Shown here one piece after another: positions 1 to 5,088 of a DNA stretch of 8,770 bases. Position 1 is the first letter of the stretch. The number at the start of each line of letters is the position of its first letter. A program made the position numbers and the translations under genes. The notes beneath the pieces are model-generated. The model saw nothing but the letters and a program-made list of their open reading frames with translations. It did no database searches and was not told where the DNA came from. The stretch lies in assembly GCA_947461985.1 (NCBI GenBank), contig CANHNT010000067.1:1-8770 (forward strand), written 5' to 3'. Origin of the DNA: Bacteroidota bacterium (GTDB lineage: Bacteria; Bacteroidota; Bacteroidia; Chitinophagales; Chitinophagaceae).

Positions 1-450
1 AAATGCTAAACAATTCGTTTGATTATTCAACGCATGTTTATAAACGACATAAAATCCTGAATTGTCACTGTAGTTTGTTAGTTTGTCAAATGCAAAGGTA
101 TCAGGAGGATAAACAAAAGTATTTGTATTCCAAAAAATGAGCTCCCTATTTTTATAAACAAAAAATGAAAAGGGTAAGTTTTCAGTAAATTCAATTTCTT
201 TTTTTGATAATTTACTGTTAGATATAGCTGTTATTAAACTTGAGTCTGTGTAAATGCTTTTAAATAATTTTACGTTTTGTAAAATACTTTTTTCAATTGT
301 TTTACTTAATGCAATCGGTGTAACTCTAGGGAAAAATTTAGTATTTACAGATTTGATTGTTAAAATAAAAAACAACAAAGCCAAACCCAAAAACAATTTA
401 GGATTAATGTCAAAAGGAAATCTAAAAGTAGTTTTTTTACTCGTGCTCAT
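1..450 (-). CDS. N-terminal part of a membrane-anchored protein, probable sensor histidine kinase (runs off the left edge)
   Basis: The frame starts with ATG at 450 and stays open for exactly 150 codons to the window edge, so only the N-terminus is present. The visible protein has a short basic cytoplasmic start (MSTSKKTTFRF), one hydrophobic segment at about residues 18-33, and then a soluble region that should lie outside the cytoplasm. This region contains a stretch around residues 90-140 (FFVYKNRELIFWNTNTF, then a GFYVVYKH-like part). It resembles, from memory, the sensor region of Bacteroidota two-component histidine kinases (pattern 'F-YKN-ELIFW' followed by 'NG-Y-V'). The kinase domain itself would lie outside the window, so the function is inferred. 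The start overlaps the last 14 bases of mazG in another frame, which suggests translational coupling and one transcript. I am confident that it is a gene, and only moderately so about the kinase assignment. Confidence 0.68.
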   Translation of the reverse strand, partial: MSTSKKTTFRFPFDINPKLFLGLALLFFILTIKSVNTKFFPRVTPIALSKTIEKSILQNVKLFKSIYTDSSLITAISNSKLSKKEIEFTENLPFSFFVYKNRELIFWNTNTFVYPPDTFAFDKLTNYSDNSGFYVVYKHALNNQTNCLAF

Positions 451-1210
451 TCTTTTTTATTTCATTCCAAACTGCATCCATTTCCTCTAAAGAATATGAA
501 CTCAATTCTTTATTATTGTTCGTCAAAGTGGCTTCCATTTGCTCAAAACGACGTTTAAATTTTTTATTTGTTCTTTCTAACGCATTTTCTGGGTCAATGT
601 TTAAAAACCTTGCATAATTAACCATCGAAAACAATACATCCCCAAATTCATCTTCCATTCTATCTTGGTTCCCTTCTGCAATCACTTCATCTAATTCGGC
701 TAACTCTTCCATCAATTTCCTCTTTACTTGGCTTGTCACTTTCCACTCAAAACCTACTTGCTTCGCTTTTTCTTGTATTCGCAGTGCTTTAATTAATGCA
801 GGCAATGATTTTGGTACTCCGGCTAAAACTGTTTTTTTACCTTCTTTCAATTTTAAATTCTCCCAATTTCGTTTAACGGTTTCTTCGTCCTCCGCTTTTA
901 CATTTGAATAAATATGTGGATGTCGAAATACCAATTTATTACACACTTGTTCAATTACATTATTTATGTCAAACTGCTTTTCTTCGTTAGCAATAGTTGC
1001 ATAAAATATGATATGTAACAGTAAATCACCTAACTCCTCTTTAATTCCATCCCAATTTTGATCTGTAATGGCATCTACTAATTCATATAGTTCTTCTATT
1101 GTTAATTGTCTTAAAGTATGAATGGTTTGCTTTTTATCCCACGGACAATTTGCTCTTAAATCAATCATAATATTTTGCAATCGTTCAAAAGATTGTTCGT
1201 ATTTTATCAT
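437..1210 (-). CDS. mazG: MazG nucleoside triphosphate pyrophosphohydrolase
   Basis: The product is 257 residues, close to the E. coli MazG length. MazG hydrolyses nucleoside triphosphates to monophosphates and pyrophosphate, and is thought to clear non-canonical NTPs and tune nucleotide pools in the cytoplasm. Two tandem all-alpha MazG domains are visible. The N-terminal one has CPWDKKQTIHTL (22-33), the metal-binding EE-x2-E (39-43) and EELGDLL (58-64), followed by the conserved FRHPHIY (95-101). The C-terminal one has KLMEELAEL (165-173) and EDEFGDVLF (186-194). The glutamate and aspartate ligands are intact in both. I start it at ATG 1210 (MIKYEQSFERL), because the in-frame ATG at 1267 would add 19 low-complexity residues not expected in the family. 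No clear Shine-Dalgarno sequence is present, only an A/G-rich stretch (AAAGAAAGAAATAGA). It is transcribed away from the methyltransferase gene and overlaps the next minus-strand gene. Confidence 0.95.
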   Translation of the reverse strand: MIKYEQSFERLQNIMIDLRANCPWDKKQTIHTLRQLTIEELYELVDAITDQNWDGIKEELGDLLLHIIFYATIANEEKQFDINNVIEQVCNKLVFRHPHIYSNVKAEDEETVKRNWENLKLKEGKKTVLAGVPKSLPALIKALRIQEKAKQVGFEWKVTSQVKRKLMEELAELDEVIAEGNQDRMEDEFGDVLFSMVNYARFLNIDPENALERTNKKFKRRFEQMEATLTNNNKELSSYSLEEMDAVWNEIKKNEHE

Positions 1211-1277
1211 TCTATTTCTTTCTTTATGAGCTTGAAAGATAATAAAAAAAATCATTTTTATTATCACTAACGAGAAT

Positions 1278-1295
1278 TAAGCATTTGATTGCTTA
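1278..1295. repeat. Inverted repeat around the candidate TTG start of the methyltransferase gene
   Basis: The arms TAAGCA (1278-1283) and TGCTTA (1290-1295) are perfect complements with a 6-base loop. Beyond one T-T mismatch a few more A-T pairs are possible. The dyad lies in the short region between the divergent mazG and methyltransferase genes and contains the TTG at 1285-1287. It could be an operator for the divergent pair, an RNA hairpin at the start codon, or chance in AT-rich DNA. Confidence 0.35.
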
Positions 1296-2241
1296 TTTTT
1301 ACAAAATAGTGAGCGAAAAAAGTCCAATTTACAATAGAATAAAAAAAAATCTTAAGACATTAAAGTCTTATTTGAATCAAAATCAAATAACTTGCTATCG
1401 AGTTTTTGATTGGGATATGCCTGAATATCCTTTATGTATTGATGTTTATGAAGAAAAAATTCATTTGGCAGAATACAAAACCCGTCATCAATTAGCCGAT
1501 GAGCAATATCAACTTTGGTTAGAAGAATGTATTTCGGCTGTAAAAGAAATATTTTCGGTAGATGAATCCGTTATTTTTTTTAAAAAAAGAGAACGACATA
1601 AAGGAACTCAATATGAAAAAGTGAATGAAACAAAAACCTTTTATACCGTTCAGGAAAATGGAATTAAATTTTTAGTCAATTTAAATGATTATTTAGATAC
1701 GGGTTTATTCTTAGATCACAGAGTTATTCGAAAACAAGTGATGCAAGAATCCAAAGGGAAACATGTTTTAAATTTATTTTCATACACAGGTTCTTTTTCG
1801 GTGTATGCTGCAATGGGTGGAGCCTTCACAACTACCACACTCGATTTATCCAACACATATTTAAATTGGGCTAAAGAAAATTTTAAAGCCAATAATTTAT
1901 CCCTTGCAAAGCATTCTTTTATTAAAACAGATTGCAAAGAATGGCTAAAACAAACACCTTCAAGATTATTTGATATCATTGTATTAGACCCTCCAACATT
2001 GTCAAAAAGCAAAATGACAAAAACTACCTTTGATGTTCAATTAGATCATGTGGAAATGGTCAACAATGCATTGAAGCATTTAGTTGAAGGAGGAAAACTC
2101 TATTTTTCGAATAATTACAGAGATTTTAAATTTGATTCATCTAAAATCATTGCTACAAAAATTACAGATATCTCCTTATTCTCTATTCCTCAAGATTTTA
2201 GAAATAAAAAAATACACTTTTGTTGGGAAATTATTAAATAA
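1285..2241 (+). CDS. RlmK-like class I SAM-dependent rRNA methyltransferase (stand-alone)
   Basis: Up to 318 residues that match the C-terminal half of the E. coli bifunctional enzyme RlmKL, the part that makes m7G2069 in 23S rRNA. An N-terminal RNA-binding and linker part (NRIKKNLKTL 17-26, CYRVFDWDMPEYPLCID 37-53) is followed by VNLNDYLDTGLFLDHR (131-146). The Rossmann methyltransferase fold comes next: SAM-binding motif VLNLFSYTGSFSVYAA (161-176), acidic LDLS (186-189), catalytic-loop LDPPTLSKSK (234-243) and FSNNYRDF (274-281). The RlmL half (THUMP plus N2-guanine methyltransferase) is absent here, so in this organism it would be a separate gene. The start is uncertain: no in-frame ATG exists before the conserved core. 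TTG 1285 gives 318 residues and GTG 1309 gives 310. The TTG sits in the loop of an inverted repeat (1278-1295). Substrate position is inferred from family membership; another rRNA guanine is possible. Confidence 0.85.
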   Translation: MIAYFYKIVSEKSPIYNRIKKNLKTLKSYLNQNQITCYRVFDWDMPEYPLCIDVYEEKIHLAEYKTRHQLADEQYQLWLEECISAVKEIFSVDESVIFFKKRERHKGTQYEKVNETKTFYTVQENGIKFLVNLNDYLDTGLFLDHRVIRKQVMQESKGKHVLNLFSYTGSFSVYAAMGGAFTTTTLDLSNTYLNWAKENFKANNLSLAKHSFIKTDCKEWLKQTPSRLFDIIVLDPPTLSKSKMTKTTFDVQLDHVEMVNNALKHLVEGGKLYFSNNYRDFKFDSSKIIATKITDISLFSIPQDFRNKKIHFCWEIIK

Positions 2242-2267
2242 CGTTTTACTCCAAAATATTCTTTTCT

Positions 2268-2296
2268 AAATTGTTAAAAAAAAGGCTTTACAATTT
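2268..2296 (+). terminator. Weak AT-rich hairpin after the methyltransferase gene, possible terminator
   Basis: AAATTG(T)TAAA at 2268-2278 can pair with TTTACAATTT at 2287-2296, giving about 10 mostly A-U pairs with one bulged T and a loop AAAAAGGC. It lies 26 bases after the methyltransferase stop, but no T-run follows it and it overlaps the -33 element of the nusB promoter. It may therefore be no more than AT-rich coincidence. Confidence 0.2.
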
Positions 2297-2325
2297 GTTA
2301 AGCGAAATAATATAAAGTAGTTTTG
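2294..2325 (+). promoter_or_regulatory. Bacteroidota-type promoter for nusB
   Basis: A full -7 element TAGTTTTG (2318-2325) fits TAnnTTTG, and a -33 element TTTG (2294-2297) lies 20 bases upstream. This is within the 19-21 spacing reported for the Bacteroides housekeeping sigma factor. Transcription would begin near 2331-2333, leaving a leader of about 18 bases before ATG 2350. This also argues against the longer in-frame TTG start at 2323, which would lie inside the promoter. It probably serves nusB and the following DUF1573 lipoprotein gene. Confidence 0.75.
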
Positions 2326-2349
2326 CAACTCTCAAAAAAGATCTTTATC

Positions 2350-3285
2350 ATGATTATTAGAAGAAATATACGAATAAATGTGTTGTTGACTATTTATGAA
2401 CAAATACAACAGAATGATGCAATTAATAGAAGTGCGGCACAAAATTCGTTAAATGATAAATTTTCTCAAACGAGTTCTCTTTTTACGAGTTTATGGCATT
2501 TAGTGGTTTTAACAGCCGATTATGTATTAATTCATGCCAATCAAAAAGCCTCCAAACACAGACCCACAGAGGCTGACTTAAATGTAAGCACCAAAATTAT
2601 TTCAAATTCTATCATTCAAGAACTTAAAAAAAATATTCGATTTGAAGAATCTGTAAAGTTGCACAAAAGTCATTTAATGTTTGATACCTATTTTGTACGA
2701 GAAATATTTATGAAACTTGTTGAATCTGAATTCTACAAAAAATACATTACCGAAAATGAAAATTCAGTTGAATCAGACAGAGAATTAATTGAAAACTTGT
2801 TAAATGAAATTATATTAAAAAACGAAGTCACTTCTTCTTTTATAGCCGAAAAATATATAAACTATGAAATGGATGTTGATATGGTGCAAACATGGACAGA
2901 AAAAGTGCTAAAAAATCCTAAAAACTTTGCATTTAATAGAATAATTTCTACTGAAAAATTAGAATTTTCGCACGATTTATTAGATACATATTACGATAAA
3001 AAAGAAGTTGTTTTTGAACTTATTGAACCTAAATTAATTGGCTGGGATGCTGAAAGAGTAGCTATTTTAGACCTGATTATTTTACATTTAGGCATTTGCG
3101 AAATGTTATACTTCCCTTCTATTCCACTTCGAGTGACAATTAATGAATATATTGATTTAGCTAAAGGATACAGTACCCCACAAAGTGGTCAATTTGTAAA
3201 TGGATTGTTGGATAATGTAAAAAAAGATTTAGAAGCACAAAACAAAATACACAAAAACGATTTTATTAAAAAAGAAAGAAAATAA
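2350..3285 (+). CDS. nusB: NusB transcription antitermination factor, Bacteroidota long form
   Basis: With ATG 2350 the product has 311 residues, about twice the roughly 140 of E. coli NusB. NusB binds the boxA RNA together with NusE (S10) and keeps RNA polymerase processive on rRNA operons. The NusB signature is in the C-terminal third: WDAERVAILDLIILHLGICEML (from residue 232), the RVTINEYIDLAKGYS block (261-275) and FVNGLLDNV (282-290). The N-terminus MIIRRNIRINVLLTIYEQ also has the usual NusB start (R-x3-R-x4-Q/L). Between them lies a helical, charged insertion of about 150 residues, typical of this phylum as I recall it and of unknown role. The start is chosen because the -7 box ends at 2325 and the sequence MIIRRNIR is the expected N-terminus. 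The DUF1573 gene follows after 2 bases, so the two are very probably co-transcribed. Confidence 0.93.
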   Translation: MIIRRNIRINVLLTIYEQIQQNDAINRSAAQNSLNDKFSQTSSLFTSLWHLVVLTADYVLIHANQKASKHRPTEADLNVSTKIISNSIIQELKKNIRFEESVKLHKSHLMFDTYFVREIFMKLVESEFYKKYITENENSVESDRELIENLLNEIILKNEVTSSFIAEKYINYEMDVDMVQTWTEKVLKNPKNFAFNRIISTEKLEFSHDLLDTYYDKKEVVFELIEPKLIGWDAERVAILDLIILHLGICEMLYFPSIPLRVTINEYIDLAKGYSTPQSGQFVNGLLDNVKKDLEAQNKIHKNDFIKKERK

Positions 3286-3287
3286 AC

Positions 3288-3761
3288 ATGAAAAAGTTAG
3301 TTTTATTAGCTGCCATTTCTTCAATAATTTATGCTTGTCAATCGCCCAGCGATAAAGCAACTGAAGACGCTTTAAAAGGAAAACTATCGACTGATTTAGT
3401 TGAAAACCCTCGAAGTGCCGAAAATATGAACGCCTCCAATTTAGCTAGTTTAGGTCATCTACAATTTGATGACACCTTGCATGATTTTGGCATGATGAAA
3501 GAAGGAGAAAAAGCAGAATACGAATTTACCTACTCTAACACAGGTAAAAAAGCAATCATCATCAATGAAGCAAAAGGCTCATGCGGTTGCACAGTACCTG
3601 AATATTCTTCTGCACCATTGCAGCCAGGCGAAAAAAACAAAATGAAAGTAACTTTTAATAGCCAAGGAAAAAATGGATTTAATGAAAAAACAGTTTCAAT
3701 CACTACAAATGGTAATCCATCTATTTACACGTTGAAAATATTAGTGACAGTCAATAAATAA
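3288..3761 (+). CDS. DUF1573 domain lipoprotein
   Basis: 157 residues. The N-terminus MKKLVLLAAISSIIYAC is a lipoprotein signal with a lipobox ending in Cys17, so the mature protein should be lipid-anchored in the envelope. After a Ser/Asp/Asn-rich linker (18-55), a single DUF1573 domain spans about 58-155. It is an immunoglobulin-like beta sandwich with the hallmark start LHDFGMMKEGEKAEYEFTYSN, the central GSCGCTVPEYS (97-107, cysteines 99 and 101) and a closing FNEKTVSITTNG. The family is common in Bacteroidota, but its biochemical role is unknown. The CGC pair might be redox-active or structural, which I cannot decide from the sequence. It starts 2 bases after the nusB stop and precedes yajC, an arrangement I recall as recurrent in this phylum. 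Confidence is high for the family and low for any function. Confidence 0.92.
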   Translation: MKKLVLLAAISSIIYACQSPSDKATEDALKGKLSTDLVENPRSAENMNASNLASLGHLQFDDTLHDFGMMKEGEKAEYEFTYSNTGKKAIIINEAKGSCGCTVPEYSSAPLQPGEKNKMKVTFNSQGKNGFNEKTVSITTNGNPSIYTLKILVTVNK

Positions 3762-3795
3762 ATTTCTTTCTTTTAAATAGAAGAAGGTAGAAATT
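3761..3795 (+). terminator. Imperfect hairpin between the DUF1573 gene and yajC
   Basis: AATTTCT (3761-3767) pairs with AGAAATT (3789-3795), and the inner TTCTT (3768-3772) pairs with AAGAA (3781-3785). This leaves a bulged GGT (3786-3788) and an 8-base loop, about 12 pairs in all. It begins at the last base of the DUF1573 stop codon and ends 6 bases before the yajC -7 element. There is no T-run on the plus strand, so it may be a weak terminator, an mRNA-stabilising 3' hairpin, or an operator for yajC. Confidence 0.3.
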
Positions 3796-3801
3796 ATCAA
3801 C

Positions 3802-3809
3802 TACTTTTG
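3802..3809 (+). promoter_or_regulatory. Promoter -7 element upstream of yajC
   Basis: TACTTTTG matches TAnnTTTG perfectly and lies 21 bases before the yajC ATG, a position like that of the nusB promoter. No TTG is found at the expected -33 distance, so the call rests on the -7 box and position only. Transcription would start near 3816 and read yajC and the FtsB-like gene. Confidence 0.5.
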
Positions 3810-3830
3810 TAAACTAAAATAAAAACAAAA

Positions 3831-4175
3831 ATGAATATAGAAACAATAATTTTAATGGCAGGTGAAGGTGGTAAGCCGAACCCTATGATGAATATAATTT
3901 TCATGGTAGGTATGGTTGGGGTAATGTATTTTTTCATGATTCGTCCTCAAATGAAACGTGCAAAAGAGCAAAAAGAATTTACAAATACCAATAATGTAGG
4001 AGATACTATTATTACCACTGCTGGTATTTATGGCAAAATTGTAAAAGCCAACGACGATGGCACTATTTCTGTTGAAGTTGATCGAAATACCATTTTAAAA
4101 ATGGATAGAAGTGCAATTTCAATGGAATTGACCAATGCTTATCGCAAAAAACAAAACACCGAAGTAAAAGCATAA
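3831..4175 (+). CDS. yajC: Preprotein translocase accessory subunit YajC
   Basis: 114 residues, near the 110 of E. coli YajC. YajC is a small inner-membrane protein that associates with SecDF and the SecYEG translocon and assists protein export. A short N-terminal part with the Gly/Pro-rich GEGGKPNPMM (11-20) is followed by one membrane helix (about 20-36). The diagnostic boundary motif FFMIRPQMKRAKEQKEF (34-50) comes next. The cytoplasmic domain carries VGDTIITTAGIYGKIVKAND (56-75) and the beta-strand end DGTISVEVDRNTILKMDRSAI. All family hallmarks are intact. It has its own -7 element, with the FtsB-like gene 23 bases downstream, so the two probably form a short transcript. Confidence 0.95.
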   Translation: MNIETIILMAGEGGKPNPMMNIIFMVGMVGVMYFFMIRPQMKRAKEQKEFTNTNNVGDTIITTAGIYGKIVKANDDGTISVEVDRNTILKMDRSAISMELTNAYRKKQNTEVKA

Positions 4176-4198
4176 TTCTTGATTTAAATTATTCTAAA

Positions 4199-4510
4199 AT
4201 GAAATTTTTATCCATACTAAAAAATAAATACTTAATTGTTACAGCCATTTTTTTAGTATGGGTATTTTTCTTTGCTCAATATGATTTAATGTCTCAAAAA
4301 AATCAAAAAGACGAATTGAAAGCAATGGAACAAAAAATTGAATACCTCGAAAAAGAAGTAAGTGCATTACAACAAGAAAAAAATCTACTCAAAAATGACA
4401 GTATAACCCTTGAAAAATATGCTAGAGAAAAGTATTATATGAAAAAAAATAATGAAGACGTATTTGTATTTGATACCATTCAGAAAAGGAACGTCAAGTT
4501 GGCTAACTAA
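4199..4510 (+). CDS. FtsB/DivIC-type septum formation initiator protein
   Basis: 103 residues with the layout of the DivIC/FtsB family: a short cytoplasmic N-terminus, one membrane helix (about 11-27), a heptad-like coiled coil (about 32-67, KAMEQKIEYLEKEVSALQQEK) and the family's C-terminal block LEKYAREKYYMKKNNEDVFVF (71-91). Members are bitopic division proteins that bridge FtsL and FtsQ/DivIB in the divisome and help to activate septal wall synthesis. FtsB and DivIC cannot be told apart here by sequence alone, so no symbol is given. The gene lies 23 bases after yajC. A T-tract follows its stop directly, consistent with the end of a transcript. Confidence 0.88.
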   Translation: MKFLSILKNKYLIVTAIFLVWVFFFAQYDLMSQKNQKDELKAMEQKIEYLEKEVSALQQEKNLLKNDSITLEKYAREKYYMKKNNEDVFVFDTIQKRNVKLAN

Positions 4511-4519
4511 TTTTTTTTT
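4497..4519 (+). terminator. Short hairpin with a 9-T tract at the end of the FtsB-like gene
   Basis: AGTT (4497-4500) and AACT (4505-4508) form a 4-pair stem with loop GGCT. It overlaps the last codons and is followed by AA and nine T residues (4511-4519). The T-tract is good, but the stem is short for an intrinsic terminator. The following 327 bases without a gene support an end of transcription here. Confidence 0.4.
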
Positions 4520-4684
4520 CAAAATATTTATAATCTATTCAATAAATGTAAATTTATACAAGGCAATGAGAACAAACATTATAAGTTTGTACACAATACT
4601 TATTTTTGAAATTATGCAACTGAATCGATCTTAAATATTCTTAATTTCCTTAAATAGTTAAATTATATCTTACAGATTGATGCA

Positions 4685-4723
4685 TTTCAGTCCAAGAAAG
4701 ATAATATCTTTCGGTCCAAGAAA
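4685..4723. repeat. 15-bp direct repeat, two copies with 24-bp period, upstream of tatA
   Basis: TTTCAGTCCAAGAAA (4685-4699) and TTTCGGTCCAAGAAA (4709-4723) agree at 14 of 15 positions. Each copy is itself a small dyad, TTTC-N7-GAAA. The 24-bp period is a little more than two helical turns, so the copies would lie roughly on the same face of the DNA. They sit about 97-135 bases upstream of the tatA -7 element. This is the layout of a pair of regulator binding sites, but no known regulator motif is recognised. Confidence 0.6.
4696..4712. repeat. Perfect 17-bp palindrome between the direct repeats
   Basis: GAAAGATAATATCTTTC has 8-base complementary arms around one central base (4704). It uses the last bases of the first direct repeat and the first bases of the second, so the repeat pair and the palindrome form one composite element. 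A single-base loop is too tight for a full RNA hairpin; a DNA site for a dimeric protein is more likely if it is functional. Confidence 0.5.
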
Positions 4724-4724
4724 T

Positions 4725-4750
4725 AAATGACAACTCTTTTGATGTCATTT
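4725..4750. repeat. Inverted repeat with 8-bp arms upstream of tatA
   Basis: AAATGACA (4725-4732) and TGTCATTT (4743-4750) are perfect complements with a 10-base spacer. The total of 26 bases fits either an operator dyad or an RNA stem-loop. The right arm runs into TTTTAC, too short a T-run for a convincing terminator. It begins two bases after the direct-repeat element. Confidence 0.4.
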
Positions 4751-4786
4751 TACATTCAAAATATAGTTAGAAAACGTAATTTTAAC

Positions 4787-4808
4787 GATTAGTAGAAACA
4801 TTCTAATC
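4787..4808. repeat. Inverted repeat just upstream of the tatA -7 element
   Basis: GATTAG (4787-4792) and CTAATC (4803-4808) are complementary across a 10-base spacer. The dyad covers the place where a -33 element for the tatA promoter would be expected and where no TTG is seen, so it could be an operator or activator site. Six-base arms can also arise by chance in such AT-rich sequence. Confidence 0.3.
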
Positions 4809-4819
4809 TTATTTTGAAG

Positions 4820-4827
4820 TATATTTG
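4820..4827 (+). promoter_or_regulatory. Promoter -7 element upstream of tatA
   Basis: TATATTTG matches TAnnTTTG perfectly and lies 19 bases before ATG 4847, as with nusB and yajC. No TTG lies 19-21 bases upstream. Transcription would begin near 4834 and may continue through the downstream transglycosylase gene, truA and mutS2, since no later promoter is evident. The element rules out the in-frame TTG at 4814 as the tatA start. Confidence 0.55.
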
Positions 4828-4846
4828 CAAATTAAACAAAATAAAA

Positions 4847-5050
4847 ATGTCAATTTTAAATACATTACTTTTAGGAATGCCAGGAGGCTCAGAATTGATA
4901 GTAATTCTTGTAGTAGTATTGTTATTATTTGGAGGTAAAAAAATACCCGAATTAATGAGAGGTTTAGGTCGTGGAATGCGCGAATTTAAAGATGCCAAAG
5001 ACAATATCAAATCAGAAATTGAGTCTGGTATTCATGATACTGAAAAATAA
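4847..5050 (+). CDS. tatA: Twin-arginine translocase subunit TatA/TatE
   Basis: 67 residues starting at ATG 4847. TatA oligomerises in the inner membrane to let folded twin-arginine substrates, recruited by TatC, cross. The whole family pattern is visible: a short N-terminus with GGSEL, a membrane helix (about 14-28, ELIVILVVVLLLFGG) with the polar residue Glu16 at its start, the FGG hinge (28-30), and the amphipathic helix KKIPELMRGLGRGMREFKDA (31-50). A short charged tail follows. The length is normal for the compact TatA/E form, and the lack of a long tail argues against TatB. No tatC is in the window, so the rest of the system would be encoded elsewhere. It is 38 bases upstream of the transglycosylase gene without a clear terminator between them. 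Confidence 0.93.
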   Translation: MSILNTLLLGMPGGSELIVILVVVLLLFGGKKIPELMRGLGRGMREFKDAKDNIKSEIESGIHDTEK

Positions 5051-5088
5051 GTGATTCCTTTTTTCTTATTAAAAGATTTTTAAAGCAC

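Larger units (their letters stand above)
4511..4846. other. Gene-free region of 336 bases between the FtsB-like gene and tatA
   Basis: Neither strand has a credible protein-coding frame, and I see no tRNA cloverleaf or rRNA. The first part (4520-4680) is featureless AT-rich sequence. The second part (4681-4830) holds a 15-bp direct repeat, a 17-bp palindrome between the copies, two further inverted repeats and a tatA -7 element, each listed separately. It reads as a regulatory region for the tatA gene group, or as the site of an unrecognised small RNA. Confidence 0.6.

Noticed and set aside
254..490. Plus-strand open frame of 78 codons
   Set aside because: It lies antisense to the membrane-protein gene and the mazG end, and its protein is low-complexity with no family resemblance.
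1211..1267. Longer mazG start at ATG 1267
   Set aside because: It would add 19 Ile/Phe/Lys-rich residues before the conserved MazG N-terminus; ATG 1210 fits the family length.
1716..2012. Minus-strand open frame of 98 codons
   Set aside because: It is entirely antisense to the conserved SAM-binding part of the methyltransferase gene, and its protein has no recognisable features.
4601..4608. TATTTTTG, a match to the -7 consensus in the long intergenic region
   Set aside because: The only upstream TTTG (4586-4589) is 11 bases away instead of about 20. No gene starts within a short distance downstream, so it is probably a chance match.
4452..4634. Plus-strand open frame of 60 codons overlapping the FtsB-like gene end
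   Set aside because: It begins inside the FtsB-like gene in another frame, has no promoter or start context, and its composition is that of translated AT-rich DNA.
4789..5010. Minus-strand open frame of 73 codons opposite tatA
   Set aside because: It is antisense to a strongly conserved TatA sequence, and the Asn/Pro/Thr-rich product is an artefact of the reverse strand.
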